A stretch of 64,000 nucleotides of DNA from Prosopocoilus inquinatus (taxonomy: Eukaryota > Arthropoda > Insecta > Coleoptera > Lucanidae): positions 39,046,101 through 39,110,100 of the forward strand of contig CM069872.1 of the NCBI GenBank assembly GCA_036172665.1, written 5' to 3'. Positions 1 to 12,300 of this stretch are shown piece by piece (position 1 is the first letter of the stretch; every line of letters begins with the position of its first letter). A program made the position numbers and the translations under genes. The notes beneath the pieces were generated by a model. It saw only the letters and a program-made list of their open reading frames with translations. It was not told the origin of the DNA and searched no databases.

Positions 1-2
1 AC

Positions 3-92
3 AAGCAGAAGAAGACGACGTATTTTGTTGATCGGAAGGATTTTGAAACTCCATTTAAGATTGCCCACCCTATTCTGTCAATTAATAAATAA
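3..92 (+). CDS. C-terminal end of an unidentified gene (partial)
   Basis: An open frame enters from the left edge and runs 29 codons to TAA at 90-92. The last residues read FVDRKDFETPFKIAHPILSI-NK. Three overlapping or adjacent AATAAA signals (84-89, 88-93, 96-101) sit on and just after the stop, as expected for a compact gene end. The residue mix looks protein-like, but I do not recognise the family and too little is visible to assign one. It could instead be a chance frame. Neighbouring sequence to the right is non-coding. Confidence 0.4.
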   Translation, partial: KQKKTTYFVDRKDFETPFKIAHPILSINK

Positions 93-101
93 ATCAATAA
101 A
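84..101 (+). terminator. Cluster of polyadenylation signals
   Basis: Three AATAAA hexamers occur in 18 bases. The first overlaps the stop codon of the partial frame at 3-92. Their position supports that frame being the end of a transcribed gene. Confidence 0.4.
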
Positions 102-772
102 TTTTTGAACTGCATATGTGGTTTGCAGACAGAAAATAAAATTTAAATAGTTCAGGAAGTTAAACCATAAAATAAGGTTGTGTAAAACGATCTTTTGACA
201 TCAGTGAGGCTTTTTCCTTTATTTAGAAATTATTTGAAAATATTTCTTACAGTTAGGAATACAAACCAGGTCATTCACAGTTTACTCAAGCAATTATTGT
301 TACACCTGGCAGTTTGCTCTTAAAATTAGGCTGTGCATCGAACTGTTTGCTTCTCATGCATCGCCCAAGCTCAAGACCATCCGAAACAAACTGTCGTTAA
401 CAATCAGATCAAACTCCTTTCGCATTTAATTAAACCGATCTCATTGTCAGTTCGAAGAAAGAGAGCGGTGTGGGTAGCAACAATTAAGACTTAAGATTGA
501 TGACCAACGGTCGCATTAGAATCGATCACGTCGAGATTGCATCTGCGAAACCTTGCACTTGCAAAAAAAGCCAAGTGAGTGCAAGGTATCGATTGTAAGT
601 GAGTTCATTACGAAGGCGTACGTTGCGAAACTGGAAGGAGAATAATTGCAGTATGGCAGTATTAGCACGTTTAGAAATAGTTATGTAGATCCGTGTTGGT
701 AAAGTTTTCGGAATGCGCTTGCAACTGCTACAAACTAAAGAAAATTAACTGCAATTATCTTTTTTTTTAAAC
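102..772. other. Intergenic, no gene seen
   Basis: AT-rich sequence without a convincing reading frame, tRNA or recognisable repeat. Confidence 0.5.
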
Positions 773-1424
773 TAAACTCCTGTTCAAAATTAATAAACCA
801 CTAGGCATTCTCCCAACAGTCATAGCCGAACCCCAAGATTTCTGATAGTTACAAGTTCATTACTGAACTCCGAATTTGTACATCTCCTGTTTCTTAAAAC
901 CTATTGTCGAAGAAAATGCTCATCCCTTAAACTTGTAGACCTCTTCCTACCCAGTCGCCGTCTTCTTGCGTATGCCCCAGTTTCTTTGTATCTTCTAGTC
1001 ATTCGACTAACTAATAAATGGTTAACACCTAGAAAATTAGCTACACATCGGATACTTCCTTCGTTTAACAAAGTTGTTGTACTTATGCAACTCTCAGTAG
1101 GTAAAATACGCGGTGGATTCATGTTTTTGGCTTGCAAGCATATAAACTGATATTCTGTTTAACACTCACTAGTTTCCAAAACTTATTACGTGAGGAAAGC
1201 AAGAATTAATTATATAAACTTTAAATTTAAATTTAAACTTTTTCGTGTCTTCATGAAAAATATTTCTTCATCTAACGAACAGTTTGATGGATTAAAAAGG
1301 CGTATCCAATAATTGTCAAAATTTATTTATTTTAAAGTACCTGAGATTTAGTATAAAACTCCAATTAAAAAAATTTAATGAAAAAATTAAGTAGCGCCTT
1401 AATTTTGAACAGGAGTTTATACAG
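773..1424 (-). mobile_element. Internally deleted Tc1-like DNA transposon
   Basis: A 21-bp perfect inverted repeat (773-793 against 1399-1419) brackets a minus-strand Tc1-type transposase remnant. The right end reads into ACAGTG, so the outward terminus is CACTG-like, as in Tc1 elements. The left terminus is decayed. At about 650 bp the element is less than half the usual 1.6 kb: the N-terminal DNA-binding part survives and the catalytic region is gone. It is non-autonomous and old. Confidence 0.65.
901..1137 (-). pseudogene. Tc1-like transposase, N-terminal helix-turn-helix remnant
   Basis: The frame contains a Tc1/paired-type DNA-binding pattern. NEGSIRCVANFLGVNHLLVS is the recognition helix, followed by RMTRRYKETGAY and the GRKR AT-hook-like motif that joins the two halves of the bipartite domain in this family. 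A stop follows LRQ. Beyond it, in the same frame, sequence resembling the next segment of the domain continues toward about 820 (VLRNRR and so on). No DDE catalytic motif is present. This is a transposase fossil. Confidence 0.65.
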
Positions 1425-3100
1425 TGTGTTTCCAGATTGTACAGGTGTTCTTTTACTGTGTGCAAATAAACAAATCTCAGTATAAGTACGTGAAATGCTA
1501 CCTTCTGCGCGTATTTTCAGGTGGCTACCGAATCATAGCCAAAAAAATTCGAAGGTTCCACTTGTTTGAAACTGCTGAAATGTGCGAGAGAGCACAGCAA
1601 GGTCATTGTCGCCTTCCTCTGTAGTCGGTGCGTATGTCCACATACAGCGCTGATCATAAAAAGAGTCCCGCATTTAAACTCATTCTCCACCGTTTCGTAA
1701 TAAAAATCACTGATATCGTTTATGACAATGCCCGGGCTCTATGTACGTTTCCGCGGACTTCCCCGTACAAGAGCAACATATCTGTTTTTTCGTTATTTGT
1801 AAATGCCATTATGATCCTAATATGCGTTTTTACGAGTCAAAAATCTTTCTTCGTTTGTCAAATTTTTCGTAACCGCAGAACGCTAATGTAATACTGCCCC
1901 ACCTTAAACGCGTTACAGCAGCCACCGTTGTAAAAACACAAAAAATTGCCGTAATAAAAAGCATTAAAAGAAATGCGAAACTGCGACTTTATTGAATGCA
2001 TGCGAGAATACTTTAAGATACTAATCAATTTTGGAATTTGCAATGCAAGCGCGTTAAAAATGCTTTACTTAGCCGAATTTCATAATTGAATTAATAGAAA
2101 TTGTAAATTTAATGTCAGTCATATTGGTAGTGAGCACATATCAGTTTTAACAGCTATTTTATTCTCCCTAGTGTGATTACGTAATGCGGCCGATTTTAAA
2201 CTGCACAAACAGTAGATAAATTACAACATTATTTTAAAGTTTCTTTATTAAACTAAAGAAATCCTAATCTATTTAATTAGAAATGGAATTGATTACTTGT
2301 GAGGGTAAAATATCCGAAAATAAAACGATGAATGACGGTGATGTCATTATTTAACTCATCCGCATTTTTTGTGCAGTAATTATAATCGTCGATTTATAAT
2401 TTGAAAATACCTAAAATTGCAATTACTTTGAGCGAAGTGGCACTTGTTTTAATTAATCCAGGCTCTTAGTGAGCGCGTTTAAAATGTTTCGACTGTTACG
2501 ATCTATTACTAGGCCACATACGAATCACACAGATGTTCGTTTACGACATCTAAAAACACTGACCTACATTCGGGTCACACAGACAAGGCGGCGTTCCATC
2601 CATTCGTTAGCTGTGCCAGCAGTTCTCAAACGGTTTGGTGAAAATCTTCCAATATATTTTTCTCGAAAACTATTAACTTGTTGTTAAAGGCCTATAGATT
2701 TAATCATTGCCATTTATGGTGATGTATTACAGATTTAAATATTTGCACACAGTAAAAGAACAGCCTGTATAATGAACCAAGAATTTTTGAATTCAGATTC
2801 GGACAAAGTGGTATTCCTTTTGAATTTAGGAGAAAATGTGACTAAAATAAAATGATTTTTGTTTGAAATTATGAAAATATTCCAAATTTTAGGGTCACAT
2901 TCATTCATTTGCTTTCCTATTTCTACTTCAAAATTACATCATTTGTAATCTGATTATTTTTTATACATCTGCATATTTTAAATGGTACAATTTAATTTTT
3001 CTCACTTCTTTTATATTATACGTTCATTTTTCGCTTTTTTAAAATTTATCATAACATGACTGTTATATTATTAATTAACGTCTTTTATCATTGATCTAAG
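1425..3100. other. No gene or defined repeat seen
   Basis: AT-rich DNA. The short open frames here (for example 2469-2687) show no domain, no splice support and no conserved motif, and I treat them as chance. Confidence 0.45.
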
Positions 3101-4440
3101 TTAAAGCGATTGTCTTTTGTTTGTGAGATTTGTTTGTTGCGTGCGCACAAAATATTCTATTTTTCTTCTTGCTTTTTTTTAAGCGATCGATTTTTTTTCT
3201 TCAACTTTCCTTCATCTTCTGTTAGACTTTCTTTTTATTTAAATTGATTTCTTGCTTTGAATTTAAGCGTTCGTTTTTTGTTTGTCGTCAATCGATATTA
3301 TCAGTTTGTAAAATTTATTTTTTTTTTAAATTAATTGCTTGCGCGAGTCATTTTTCATTTCCTTCGCCAATATCTTTCGATCGTTTTCGTTTTTTTTTTG
3401 TTTAATGTACGCTTAGTTACTTGATACTTGATCTAATAAGTATAATAGATGACGAAGGTGGTATCTTTGTAAAAAAAAGGCTTAATGGTCAATAAACTAA
3501 ATTAAACTAAACTTTCTTATTTTGTTCTCAATTTGCCTTTTTTTTTATCCAAATAATCAGAGTTAGCTATTTTTTATTTTAAGTAATTTTTTGGTTTTAA
3601 TTTAAGCAATCGCGTCTTGTTTCTGAATTTTGTTTTTTTTTAATTTTCAAAGAAAGAAATCTCGATTTTTCATTTTTGTCTTCGATTTTTTATCTTTTTA
3701 ATTAAAGCGATCGTCTTTTGTTTTTCTAATTAAAGAATATGAGAGTCACAGTTTGGCGATGTTTTTTTTGTTTTGTTTTTCTTTAGTGTCAAAAATGAAA
3801 GACGTGTTTTTAAGTTGCAGTTTGGCGATTGTCTTTCGTTGGTTTTTATTTTTTTTAAGTCAAAAATTCAAGTATCAGTCTTCGGGATCGTTTCTCGCGT
3901 AATTTTTTGTTTTGTCTTTTGTTTTTAGTGTCAAAAATATGAAACAGGTTTCTGAGTGTCGATCATTCTTTGTGACATTTTTTTTTGCAAAAAATTTCAG
4001 ATAGGTACCCACGTTTTCGACCGTCACTGGTTGGCGATCGTCTTTTGTTCTTCTTTATGTCAAAAATATTAGATACGTAAGTTTTGTGCGTCAGAATTTG
4101 GCGATTGTCTTTTGTCATTTTAATTTTTGTGTTTATCTTCTGTCAAAAATGCGCGATATGTTTTCGAATGTCAGAATATAACGATCGCTTTTTGTTTCTT
4201 TTCTTCAAATTTTCGAAAGAATATCCTTCCCAAGGTACTTTTTTCGATTTTTATTATTTGTGTTTTGATAATTAAAGCGATCGTCTTTTGTTTTTTATTG
4301 CCTTATTTATTATTTCTTTATTCGTCGTTCGCGCAAAAAGAATTCTGCGTTCGTTTTTTCATTTTATTTAGAAACATTGTTTTTGTATTTAGATATTTAT
4401 TTAATTATTTAATAATTTATTTAATTAATTAAATTTCTAT
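3100..4440 (+). repeat. T-rich degenerate minisatellite with a GCGATCGTC core
   Basis: The block GCGATCGTCTTTTGTTTTT recurs in diverged form at about 3106, 3180, 3268, 3600, 3706, 3753, 3823, 4032, 4098, 4179 and 4275. Between 3750 and 4200 the spacing is roughly 66-75 bp, and each unit also carries a GTCAAAAAT motif. The plus strand is strongly T-rich and A-poor. A related array lies at 46080-46740. Open frames inside are by-products of the composition. Confidence 0.6.
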
Positions 4441-5193
4441 TTACATTTTGTTAATTTTTCCTACTTTCATTTATCAATTCCCCCGGTCTCAGTTAGGCTT
4501 ATTTTTATTTTGATTATTTATACCATTAGAGGAGACTGTAATATTTTCCAAAAAGTTGGCAACACAGGCTTACAGTTTGAATTTTAAAATTTTGTGTCAA
4601 GTGTCGGAATTGTGACATTTACTTTTTTAACTGATTGATAGTAAACAGATTTGTCTTGTGGAACCCCCCTCCCTAATATTCTAAAAAAGAGGTTTAAACC
4701 AGCATCCACACAAAATAAAATAAAATAAAGATTGCATAAAGCACGAGTATAATCTAAAATATGACAACTGCAAACTTGTTATTTATTTCTCATTGTATCC
4801 AACCACACAGCATAAAATAGCACCAAATCACAGCCTCCTCTAATTATGAATTTCTTTGATCACCCGGTGTTTCAGTATAGTTGTAAGAAATTAACGCCGA
4901 CAGGTGCTAACAGGGGTGGACTATTATTTGAATATTTTATTTGTAGTTCAGTCAATAAATATGTAGATGACGTTAAAACATATTTTACAACTTTACTGAA
5001 ATATGTTGAAATTTGGCATGTCTCCCTAAATTCAAAAGGAAGGCAGCTTTACCTACACGGATTTTATTTCTTTTTGTGTTAATTCCGCTTCCTTGAAGAA
5101 ATTCAAAGTCAAATTTAAAACACATTTATTTCTCGCTTAGCAGAGCTGAACTGCCAAACATGACATCTAAATTCAAAAATTTTTAGTCTATTG
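4441..5193. other. No gene seen
   Basis: AT-rich spacer. The 78-codon frame at 4846-5082 has no recognisable domain and no splice or promoter support. Confidence 0.4.
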
Positions 5194-5195
5194 TA

Positions 5196-7196
5196 CAGGG
5201 TGGATTAATTTCGATGTCTCTTATGGGCATCTCCGTAACTATAAGAGATAGAAAAAAACTAGTGGCCAAGTCTCTATCTCTTTTTTTTTTGGAGATTAAG
5301 TCAATACACAAAAATTGGCTATCTTCTTTTGTTATTAGGACACTTTTTGGAATACAATTCAGTGGTGTAGTTGCTTTTTTAAAATATTTACTTACATTTT
5401 CAAGTTATAACAAAAAGTTATATTTTTTTAAATAGAAATCATAGTAGGCAATGCCCTCATTAAATAGAGATTTTTTTCTGTTCTGTAATTAATAGGAAAA
5501 GCTGTCATTTTTATTATTATCCTTGCGCAAAAGCCCTAGTCTAAGTAGGCTGGCTTCAATGTAGTGCCGACTTTTTTTTGTTTTTATTAAATATTAACAA
5601 ATTTTCAAATATTTAGACAGTTTTGGCCGCGTAAGAAATTTCACATTCGCTTTATTTTACAAAATTCCTTTTGAGAAATGTAGCACCCATCGCAACCGAT
5701 CTGGCAAAAGCTTTTTTTTTATTAAATATGAATGCACCCAAATCTAGTTTGATACATGTTCGGTTTTGTTTATATTTTACTATTTGTGTGTTTATTTTTG
5801 TTTCTTGTATTTTTAATAAAATGTAACTCAAGAGAAACAAGAAAGAAAGCTTAATTTAGTTATCATTACCTTTATGTTTATCCGAACAACTTGTATTTTA
5901 GTGTAAAATCATGTTACCTTTTCTTCGTTTCTCTTGACAACTTGTTTATTTACATTTTTTCACTCCTGACGAAACTATGAAGCGATAGCGAAACGTAGAG
6001 TGTTCTTGCAATTTCACAGAAAAGTTTAAAAACTATTTTCTCTCACATATTTCATCGAACAAGAGTCAATCAATTATAAATTTTTGAAGTCGTTTCTTGT
6101 CCGATGGAAATTGTATAAAAATTGTTTTCGACCTTTAAAAAGACATTGTGAAAATTACACGAACGTTTAACGTTTCTTCCTAACGAAGCTAACGAGTGTT
6201 CATTAAAAAAAAAACGGTCAAGTAGGCTGTAGTAGGCTTTTGTTGTCGGGAACGCATGTCGTGATTAACATCATTTCAGTTTTATTTCTGACAAGTTGAT
6301 GGTTAACCTAACCAACAAAACTCGAAAGCTACGCCTGCAAATTTTTTATACTTAATATAAATATTCGGTAATAAACGTTGAAATGTCTTCTTTGAGTTAA
6401 AGTGAGGTTAGAAATGCAAGTGACGCTTCGCGCTAGTCGTATGAAGAGCACTACGCCAGACGTTCAGAATAAATTTATGGCTGTCTAGACCGTTTTTTTT
6501 AACTGAACACTCCTTATAAATCAATAGTGAAACGTCAATTGAATAATAAACTCATTTTCAATAGAAAGTCAGACAGGAACTCTTATCAGAAAAAACGGTA
6601 AAACGGAAATTTGTAAATTAACGCTAATACGAAATTATTTACGCAGCCAAAACATGAAAATATTTGAAAGCTCGTTAAAATTTAATAAAATAAAAAATTG
6701 GCTCCGGTTTGAACGCAGCCTACTGAGACTAGGATTTTTGCGCAAGGATAATAATAAAAATGACAGCTTATCCTATTAATTATAAGAAATAAACCCAACA
6801 AAGTATATATTTTTGAAAACAGAAAAAAAATCTCTATTTAATGAGGGCATGCCTACTATGATTTCTATTTAAAAAAATATAACTTTATGTTATAACTTGA
6901 AAATGTAAGTAAATATTAAAAAAGCAACTACACCACTTAATTGTATTCTAAAAAGTGTCCTAATAATGATCAAACAATTTTCTAATATCTCTAAAAATAA
7001 GCGAGAGATGAGGGAAGAACGAAAGTCGAAAATGTCAATTTTTGCTCATAACTTGAAAACAAAAGAAGATAGCCAATTTTTGTTTACGTTATTGACTTAA
7101 TCTCCAAAAAAGAGATCGAGACTTGGCCACTAGTTTGTTTCTAACTCTTATAGTTACGGAGATGCCCATAAGAGACATCGAAATTAATCCAGCCTG
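5196..7196. mobile_element. 2-kb element with long inverted repeats, TA-flanked, CAGGGTGG termini
   Basis: The left arm (about 5196-5570) is repeated inverted as the right arm (about 6715-7196). Both ends read TA then CAGG(G/C)TGGATTA, so the TA at 5194-5195 and 7197-7198 looks like a Tc1/mariner-type target duplication. The right arm carries about 100 extra bases (around 6965-7065) missing from the left arm. The 1.1-kb centre has no transposase frame. A single-strand transcript would fold into a hairpin of several hundred base pairs. Similar CAGGGTG ends recur in this window at 8139, 14475, 18124, 31857, 32390 and 33803. Confidence 0.75.
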
Positions 7197-7198
7197 TA

Positions 7199-8136
7199 CA
7201 TATCGCGGAGGCAATCCGGGGACACACTGTATTAAATAAACAGCTCCTTGAACTACACAAATTTTGTCGATGTTTTGAGCTTGAAAATTCTATTGTACCT
7301 GTCAAGTTAAAGAAATTAAGTGTGGTTTGTGTTTTGCTGTACCGTTCAAGCCTCTTCTTTGTGTCTTACTTCAAGCGTAGGCTGCTTTTAAACTATCCTG
7401 TTTGTTGGGCCAGTTTTAGTTAAGTTATTTTTATAAACAATTCAGTAAGTTGTACCAAATTTTAATTATAGTAGAGAGTATCTGGAAAAATAGAACGTGT
7501 TCTATCTCCAAACTCCGAAAACTGATTTGAAAAGATTTCAACGATACATCAATACACAAATCACTTGTTCAGTGCAGGTGCTTCGTGTGTGTCAATAAGA
7601 ACGTTTCCCTTTCATTCATTCATTAACCTTTCCGCTTCCAAACGCAATTAATTTTATGCATGTAATTAATTTCTAACGTGCACATTAAAAACCGACTTTA
7701 ATTATTATTATCCGTTTAGTTGTTTGATTCAGTTCACCTTGTGCTCCATTTGTGTTAGGCACTTTCGAAATACAATATAGTATGTATATGTACATACAAC
7801 GTTGTTTTGTCTTCGCCGAAACGTGCGAAATTATTTCGCGCAGATGGAAGGCGCGCTTTCTCCGAAAACCGTCACACTTTTTCCAGTTGCCAAGAAAGAA
7901 TCTCTTCGGCCTTCGCGTGAACGTTAAGTAACAATCGTTACGAAATCTGCTTTGGTTTTGTCTTGAATTTCCGGTTGTTAAACTCTTTCACTCTTATTAG
8001 TTTTGTACCTTTTGTATTTTTTATGTTACGACTTCCTCAAATTGATCTAAACATAAAATGATCACATGCCATGAATAAGTGATTAACAATGAAAAATTGA
8101 GAATTTTTTTTAATCTATGAAAGATTTCAACAAATA
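7199..8136. other. No gene seen
   Basis: Non-coding spacer between two CAGGGTG-type elements. No frame, tRNA or repeat unit stands out. Confidence 0.45.
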
Positions 8137-8138
8137 TA

Positions 8139-8449
8139 CAGGGTGTACCATGACTTGAGTGTAAGTTGTATATAATCATGTATCCGAAATTATTCGTAAC
8201 AGAGCGGCACAAGATTTATGTGAACTCAAATTTAATACCCATTGAACTCTTTCTTTCTTTCTTAATGTGTTTGTTGTGTTTGTAAAGTTGTTTAAATTAA
8301 AAAAAAGTTCTTTCTGACTTTTTACTTAAAATTGTCTTAGCTTCATTACTAGTAAGTTTACGGCACATGTTGATTAGGCTTTTTTGACTTGAAATGGTCT
8401 AAGCTACACACCTTTCAGCTGTGCTCTTTATGTCGTAGGACACACCCTG
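8139..8449. mobile_element. Short TA-flanked CAGGGTGT MITE
   Basis: A 311-bp segment begins CAGGGTGT and ends ACACCCTG, with TA directly outside at both ends (8137-8138, 8450-8451). The terminal repeat is only about 8 bp clean. There is no coding capacity. It fits the Tc1/mariner-derived MITE pattern shared with the larger element at 5196-7196, although the interior is unrelated. Confidence 0.6.
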
Positions 8450-8618
8450 TATAATCATAATTGCATTCTTTCTTAACCTTTTTGACAAGATTCTTGTTAC
8501 TCTTTCTATTCATAGGTGACAATAAATTTCTCCAAATTTAATTTATTTCTTAATTTATAAACTAAATAGAATATTCGAATTATTTTAGGTGCTACTTTTT
8601 CTATTTAGGTACTCACTT

Positions 8619-8875
8619 TTCTGCGCCCATTTTTCTCCAGTTTCAAGTCCCTGAATATACTTTTCAACATCAACAGCACAAGAATTCGTCAATCCCAATC
8701 TCACGCTCTCCCATTTCTCCCCGAGATAGTCACTGCTAAAAAAATTCAAAGCTTCCGCCATCGAAACTATCTTTTTGCGAACGCCGTCACTATCACTTCC
8801 GTTCGAATGCGCGTTCGCAAAAATCGCCCCGCCGCACAAAATCAAAAACAACACGATGGAATAAGAACGATTCAT
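8619..8875 (-). CDS. First coding exon of an NRF-6-like O-acyltransferase (partial)
   Basis: The ATG at 8873-8875 opens a typical signal peptide: MNRS, a hydrophobic run IVLFLILCGGAIF, then an ANA-like cleavage region. Downstream, SCAVDVEKYIQGLETGEKWA-QK matches the start of the NRF domain found in nose-resistant-to-fluoxetine proteins, where a conserved Cys, a Y-x-x-GL-x-x-G-x-x-WA-x-K run and then the rest of the domain follow. A consensus donor GTGAGTAC directly follows the AAA codon (exon end 8619), and the unspliced frame stops nine codons later. Family members are 600-700-residue multi-pass membrane acyltransferases active in lipid transport across gut-type epithelia. No downstream exon could be found between 1 and 8600. 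Either the remaining exons lie beyond the left edge or this is an orphan exon of a broken copy. Confidence 0.65.
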
Positions 8876-9354
8876 TCTTGTTTTTGCTTGCTTTTTCCTT
8901 TGCTTAATAAATTACGTTCACTGGGACTAAGGTAAGTAAGGAAGTACGGGAATGAGTCCGTCACCGGGACAGGAATTGTTTTAAGTTCCCGCCGTCTTCG
9001 ACGGCGGCGGTTCAAACTCCCCACTCAACTTTCTCCGGTTAATCGTTGCTTCCCCCGTTTCCTTGTTTCGTAATATCATTTCCCTTTTCTTGTTGGTGCG
9101 ATGACCAAGCAGCACGTAATGATATTTCGAGTGATATTACGCAATAAAATGTAATTATAACTACTTTCTTAGTTCCAATTTTTATTCACTTACGACTTTG
9201 GTCAATCCAAACAGTTAAATCAATCAGAATCAGATTACTTTCATTCAGTAAAATATTATCCAAGTTAGAATGGCAAAAAATTATAGATTTACAAAGAAAA
9301 GTCTCGAGCCTTGGCATAAAATAAGTTAAACTTGTACTTGTTGAGTCCTGAGGT
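8876..9354 (-). promoter_or_regulatory. Upstream region of the NRF-6-like exon, with a GC hairpin
   Basis: This is the presumed 5' flank of the minus-strand exon. It contains a GC-rich perfect hairpin at 8989-9007 (8-bp stem CCGCCGTC, 3-base loop) that stands out in AT-rich surroundings. No clear TATA box was identified, so promoter identity is inferred from position only. Confidence 0.3.
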
Positions 9355-12300
9355 TGTTTCTGATTTGGAACGATTTTCTGTTGATTTGCGTTGTTTTGTA
9401 ACGATGTACTGTTGACTTGGAGCGATTTGTCGTTAATTCAGAACAATGTTGTTGAGTTTGTTGAAATAAAACTATGTGTTATGATTTGACGTTGTTCGAG
9501 AACGATGGACCTATTGATTGGGAACGATTTGCTGCTGACTTGGAACGATATGCTGTTGACTTGGGCTGATTTTTTGTTGATTCGGAACAATGTTGTTGAG
9601 TTTGCTGAAATAAAACTAAATGTTATGATTTGGCATTAATCCAGAACGATTGTTCCTGATTTGGAATGACACTTCCCAAGCAGTAAGGTGTCCTCTTTTT
9701 CACGTCAAAAATTAGTCATAGTTTATGTCGAATGACCAATGTCAATGACGTATTAAAGACGTAAAAATGACGGACAAATATCACAGCCCGACGATGCTGT
9801 TTTTTAACTTCAAATAATCGTGTATTTCTGACGTCATTTTTAATTGTATTATCTATGACGCATAAGTAACCAAGAAATTAAATCATACTTTAAATTTTAT
9901 TTTTATTCAGATACAGATATGTATACGTATACCTACGAATAAAAAATAAATAATATTTTAATTTAAACACGTACATATTTTTTAAAATTCCAAATAAAAA
10001 TAACATAAAAAGCCATTATTAAACAGTTTCCTATTCTATAGTGAAATAAAATAACTGAATTAACAAAACGAAAAAGAAAAATGCCCAAGTCCGATCACAC
10101 GAGAATTAGTGTCACATTTATGTCATTAAACTAACGTTCTATTCACGTGATTTATAAATGTTGAATTTTAAACAAAACTTTTAGGAAAAAATGACGTGGC
10201 AAACTGGTCATTCGACGTCCTTGTCCAATTTTGACCAAATAATAACGTGATAAAAACGACTGCTTACTGCTTGGGTTATTGATGCGGAACGATTTGCTGT
10301 TGATTTAGGATGAGATGATGTTGGCTTGAAATGATTTGTCGTTAATTTGGCACAATATCGTTGAGTTTGTAGAAGTAAAACTATATGTTACGGTTTGGCG
10401 TTGATTGAGAACGATTGCTCTTGATTTGGCTGACTTTTATTGTTTCAGAACGATTTGCTGCTAACTTGAAGCGATGTACTTGGAATGATTAGTCGTCGAT
10501 TCGGAACAGTCGTTGCGTTTGTTGAAATGAAACTAAATGTTATGATTTGGCGTTGATCGAGAACGATTGTGCCTGATTTGGAATTACTTTTATTGATTCG
10601 GAACGTTTTGCTGTTGACTTGCAATGATTTGTCGTTGATTTGGAACAATGTTTTTGCGTTTGTTGAAATGAAACTAATTTTGGAACAATGTCATGATTTG
10701 GTGTTGATGGAGAGCGATTTTTCCTGATCTGGAATGACTTTTATTGATTCGAAACGATTTGCTGTTGACTTAGGACGATGTTCCGTTGACTTGTAATGAT
10801 TTGGCGTTGATTTGGAACAGTGTCGTTGTGTTTCTTGAAATGAAACTAAATGATATAATTTGGCGTTGATCGAGAAAGACTGTGCCTGATTTGGAATTAC
10901 TTTTATTGATTCGGAACGTTTTGCTGTTGACTTGGGACGAAGTGCTGTTGACTTGCAATGATTTGTCGTTGATTTGGAACAATACCGTTGCGTTTGTTGA
11001 AATGAAACTAATTTTGGAACAATGTCGTGATTTGGTGTTGATGGAGAGCGATTTTTCCTAATCTGGAATGACTTTTATTTATTGATTCGAAACGATTTGC
11101 TGTTGGCTTGGGACAATATGCTGTTGACTTACAATAATTTGTCCTTGATTTGGAACAATGTCATTGCGTTGGTGAAACTAAATGTTATGAATTGGCATTG
11201 ATCGAGAACGATTGTTCCTAATTTGGATTGACTTCCATTGATTCGGAACGATTTGCTGTTGACTTAGAACGTTGAGCTGTTTACCTTCGAATTATTTATC
11301 GTTGATTTGGAACAACGTCATTGCGGTTGTTGAAATGAAACCGTGTTATGATTGGCGTTAATCGAGAACGATTGTTCCTAATTTGGATTGACTTCCATTG
11401 ATTCGGAACGATTTGCTGTTGACTTAGAACGTTGAGCTGTTTATTTGGAATGATTAGTCGTCGATTCGAAACAGTCGTTGCGTTTGTTGAAATGAAACTA
11501 AATGTTATGATTTGGCGTTAATCGAGAACGATTGTTCCTGATTTATAATGATTTTTATTGATTCGGAACGACTTCCTGCTGACTTGGAATGATTGGTCCG
11601 TTGATTTGGCAAAATGCCGTTGCGTTTGTTGATTTGAAACTATATGTTATGATTTTGCATTGGTCGAGAATGATTATTCCTGATTTGTAATGAGTTCCAT
11701 TGATTCGAAACGATTTGCTGCTGACTTAGAACGTTGTGCTGTTTACTTGGAACGTTGAGGTGTTTATTTGGAATGATTTATCATTGATTTAGAACAATGT
11801 CGTTGCGGTTGTTGAAATGAAACTGTATGTTACGATTTGACGTTAATTGAGAATGATTATTCCTGATTTGGAATGACTTCCATTGATTCGCTGCCGATTG
11901 ATTACTGCTGACTTAGAACTTTGTACTGTTTACTTGGAATGATTTTTCGTTACGGTTGTTGAAATGAAACTGTGTTATGATTTAACGTTAATCGAGAATA
12001 ATTATTCCTGATTTGGAGTGACTTCCATTGATTCACTGCTGACTGAATGCTAATGACTTAGAAAATTGTGCTGTTTACTTGGAATGATTTATCTTTGACT
12101 CAGAAAAACGTCGTTGCGGTTGTTGAAATTAAATTCTATGTTATGATTTGGCGTTGATCGAGAACGATTGTTCCTGATTTGAAATGACTTTTATTGATTC
12201 GGAACGTTTTGCCGCTGACTTGAAAAGTATCTTGTTAATTTGAAATGATTTGTCGTCGATTTGGAACGATTTTTTTATTGATTTTTGTTGATGTTAACTT

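Noticed and set aside
5966..6000. CTGACGA...GCGAAAC motif as a further hammerhead (also near 25191 and 28336)
   Set aside because: CUGANGA and GAAA are present with a partial stem II, but I could not build a convincing stem I or III, so I do not call a ribozyme.
10445..10982. Minus-strand frames of seven-residue repeats (LQVNSKT-type)
   Set aside because: They follow directly from the 21-bp satellite period, are broken by indels and have no start or splice context.
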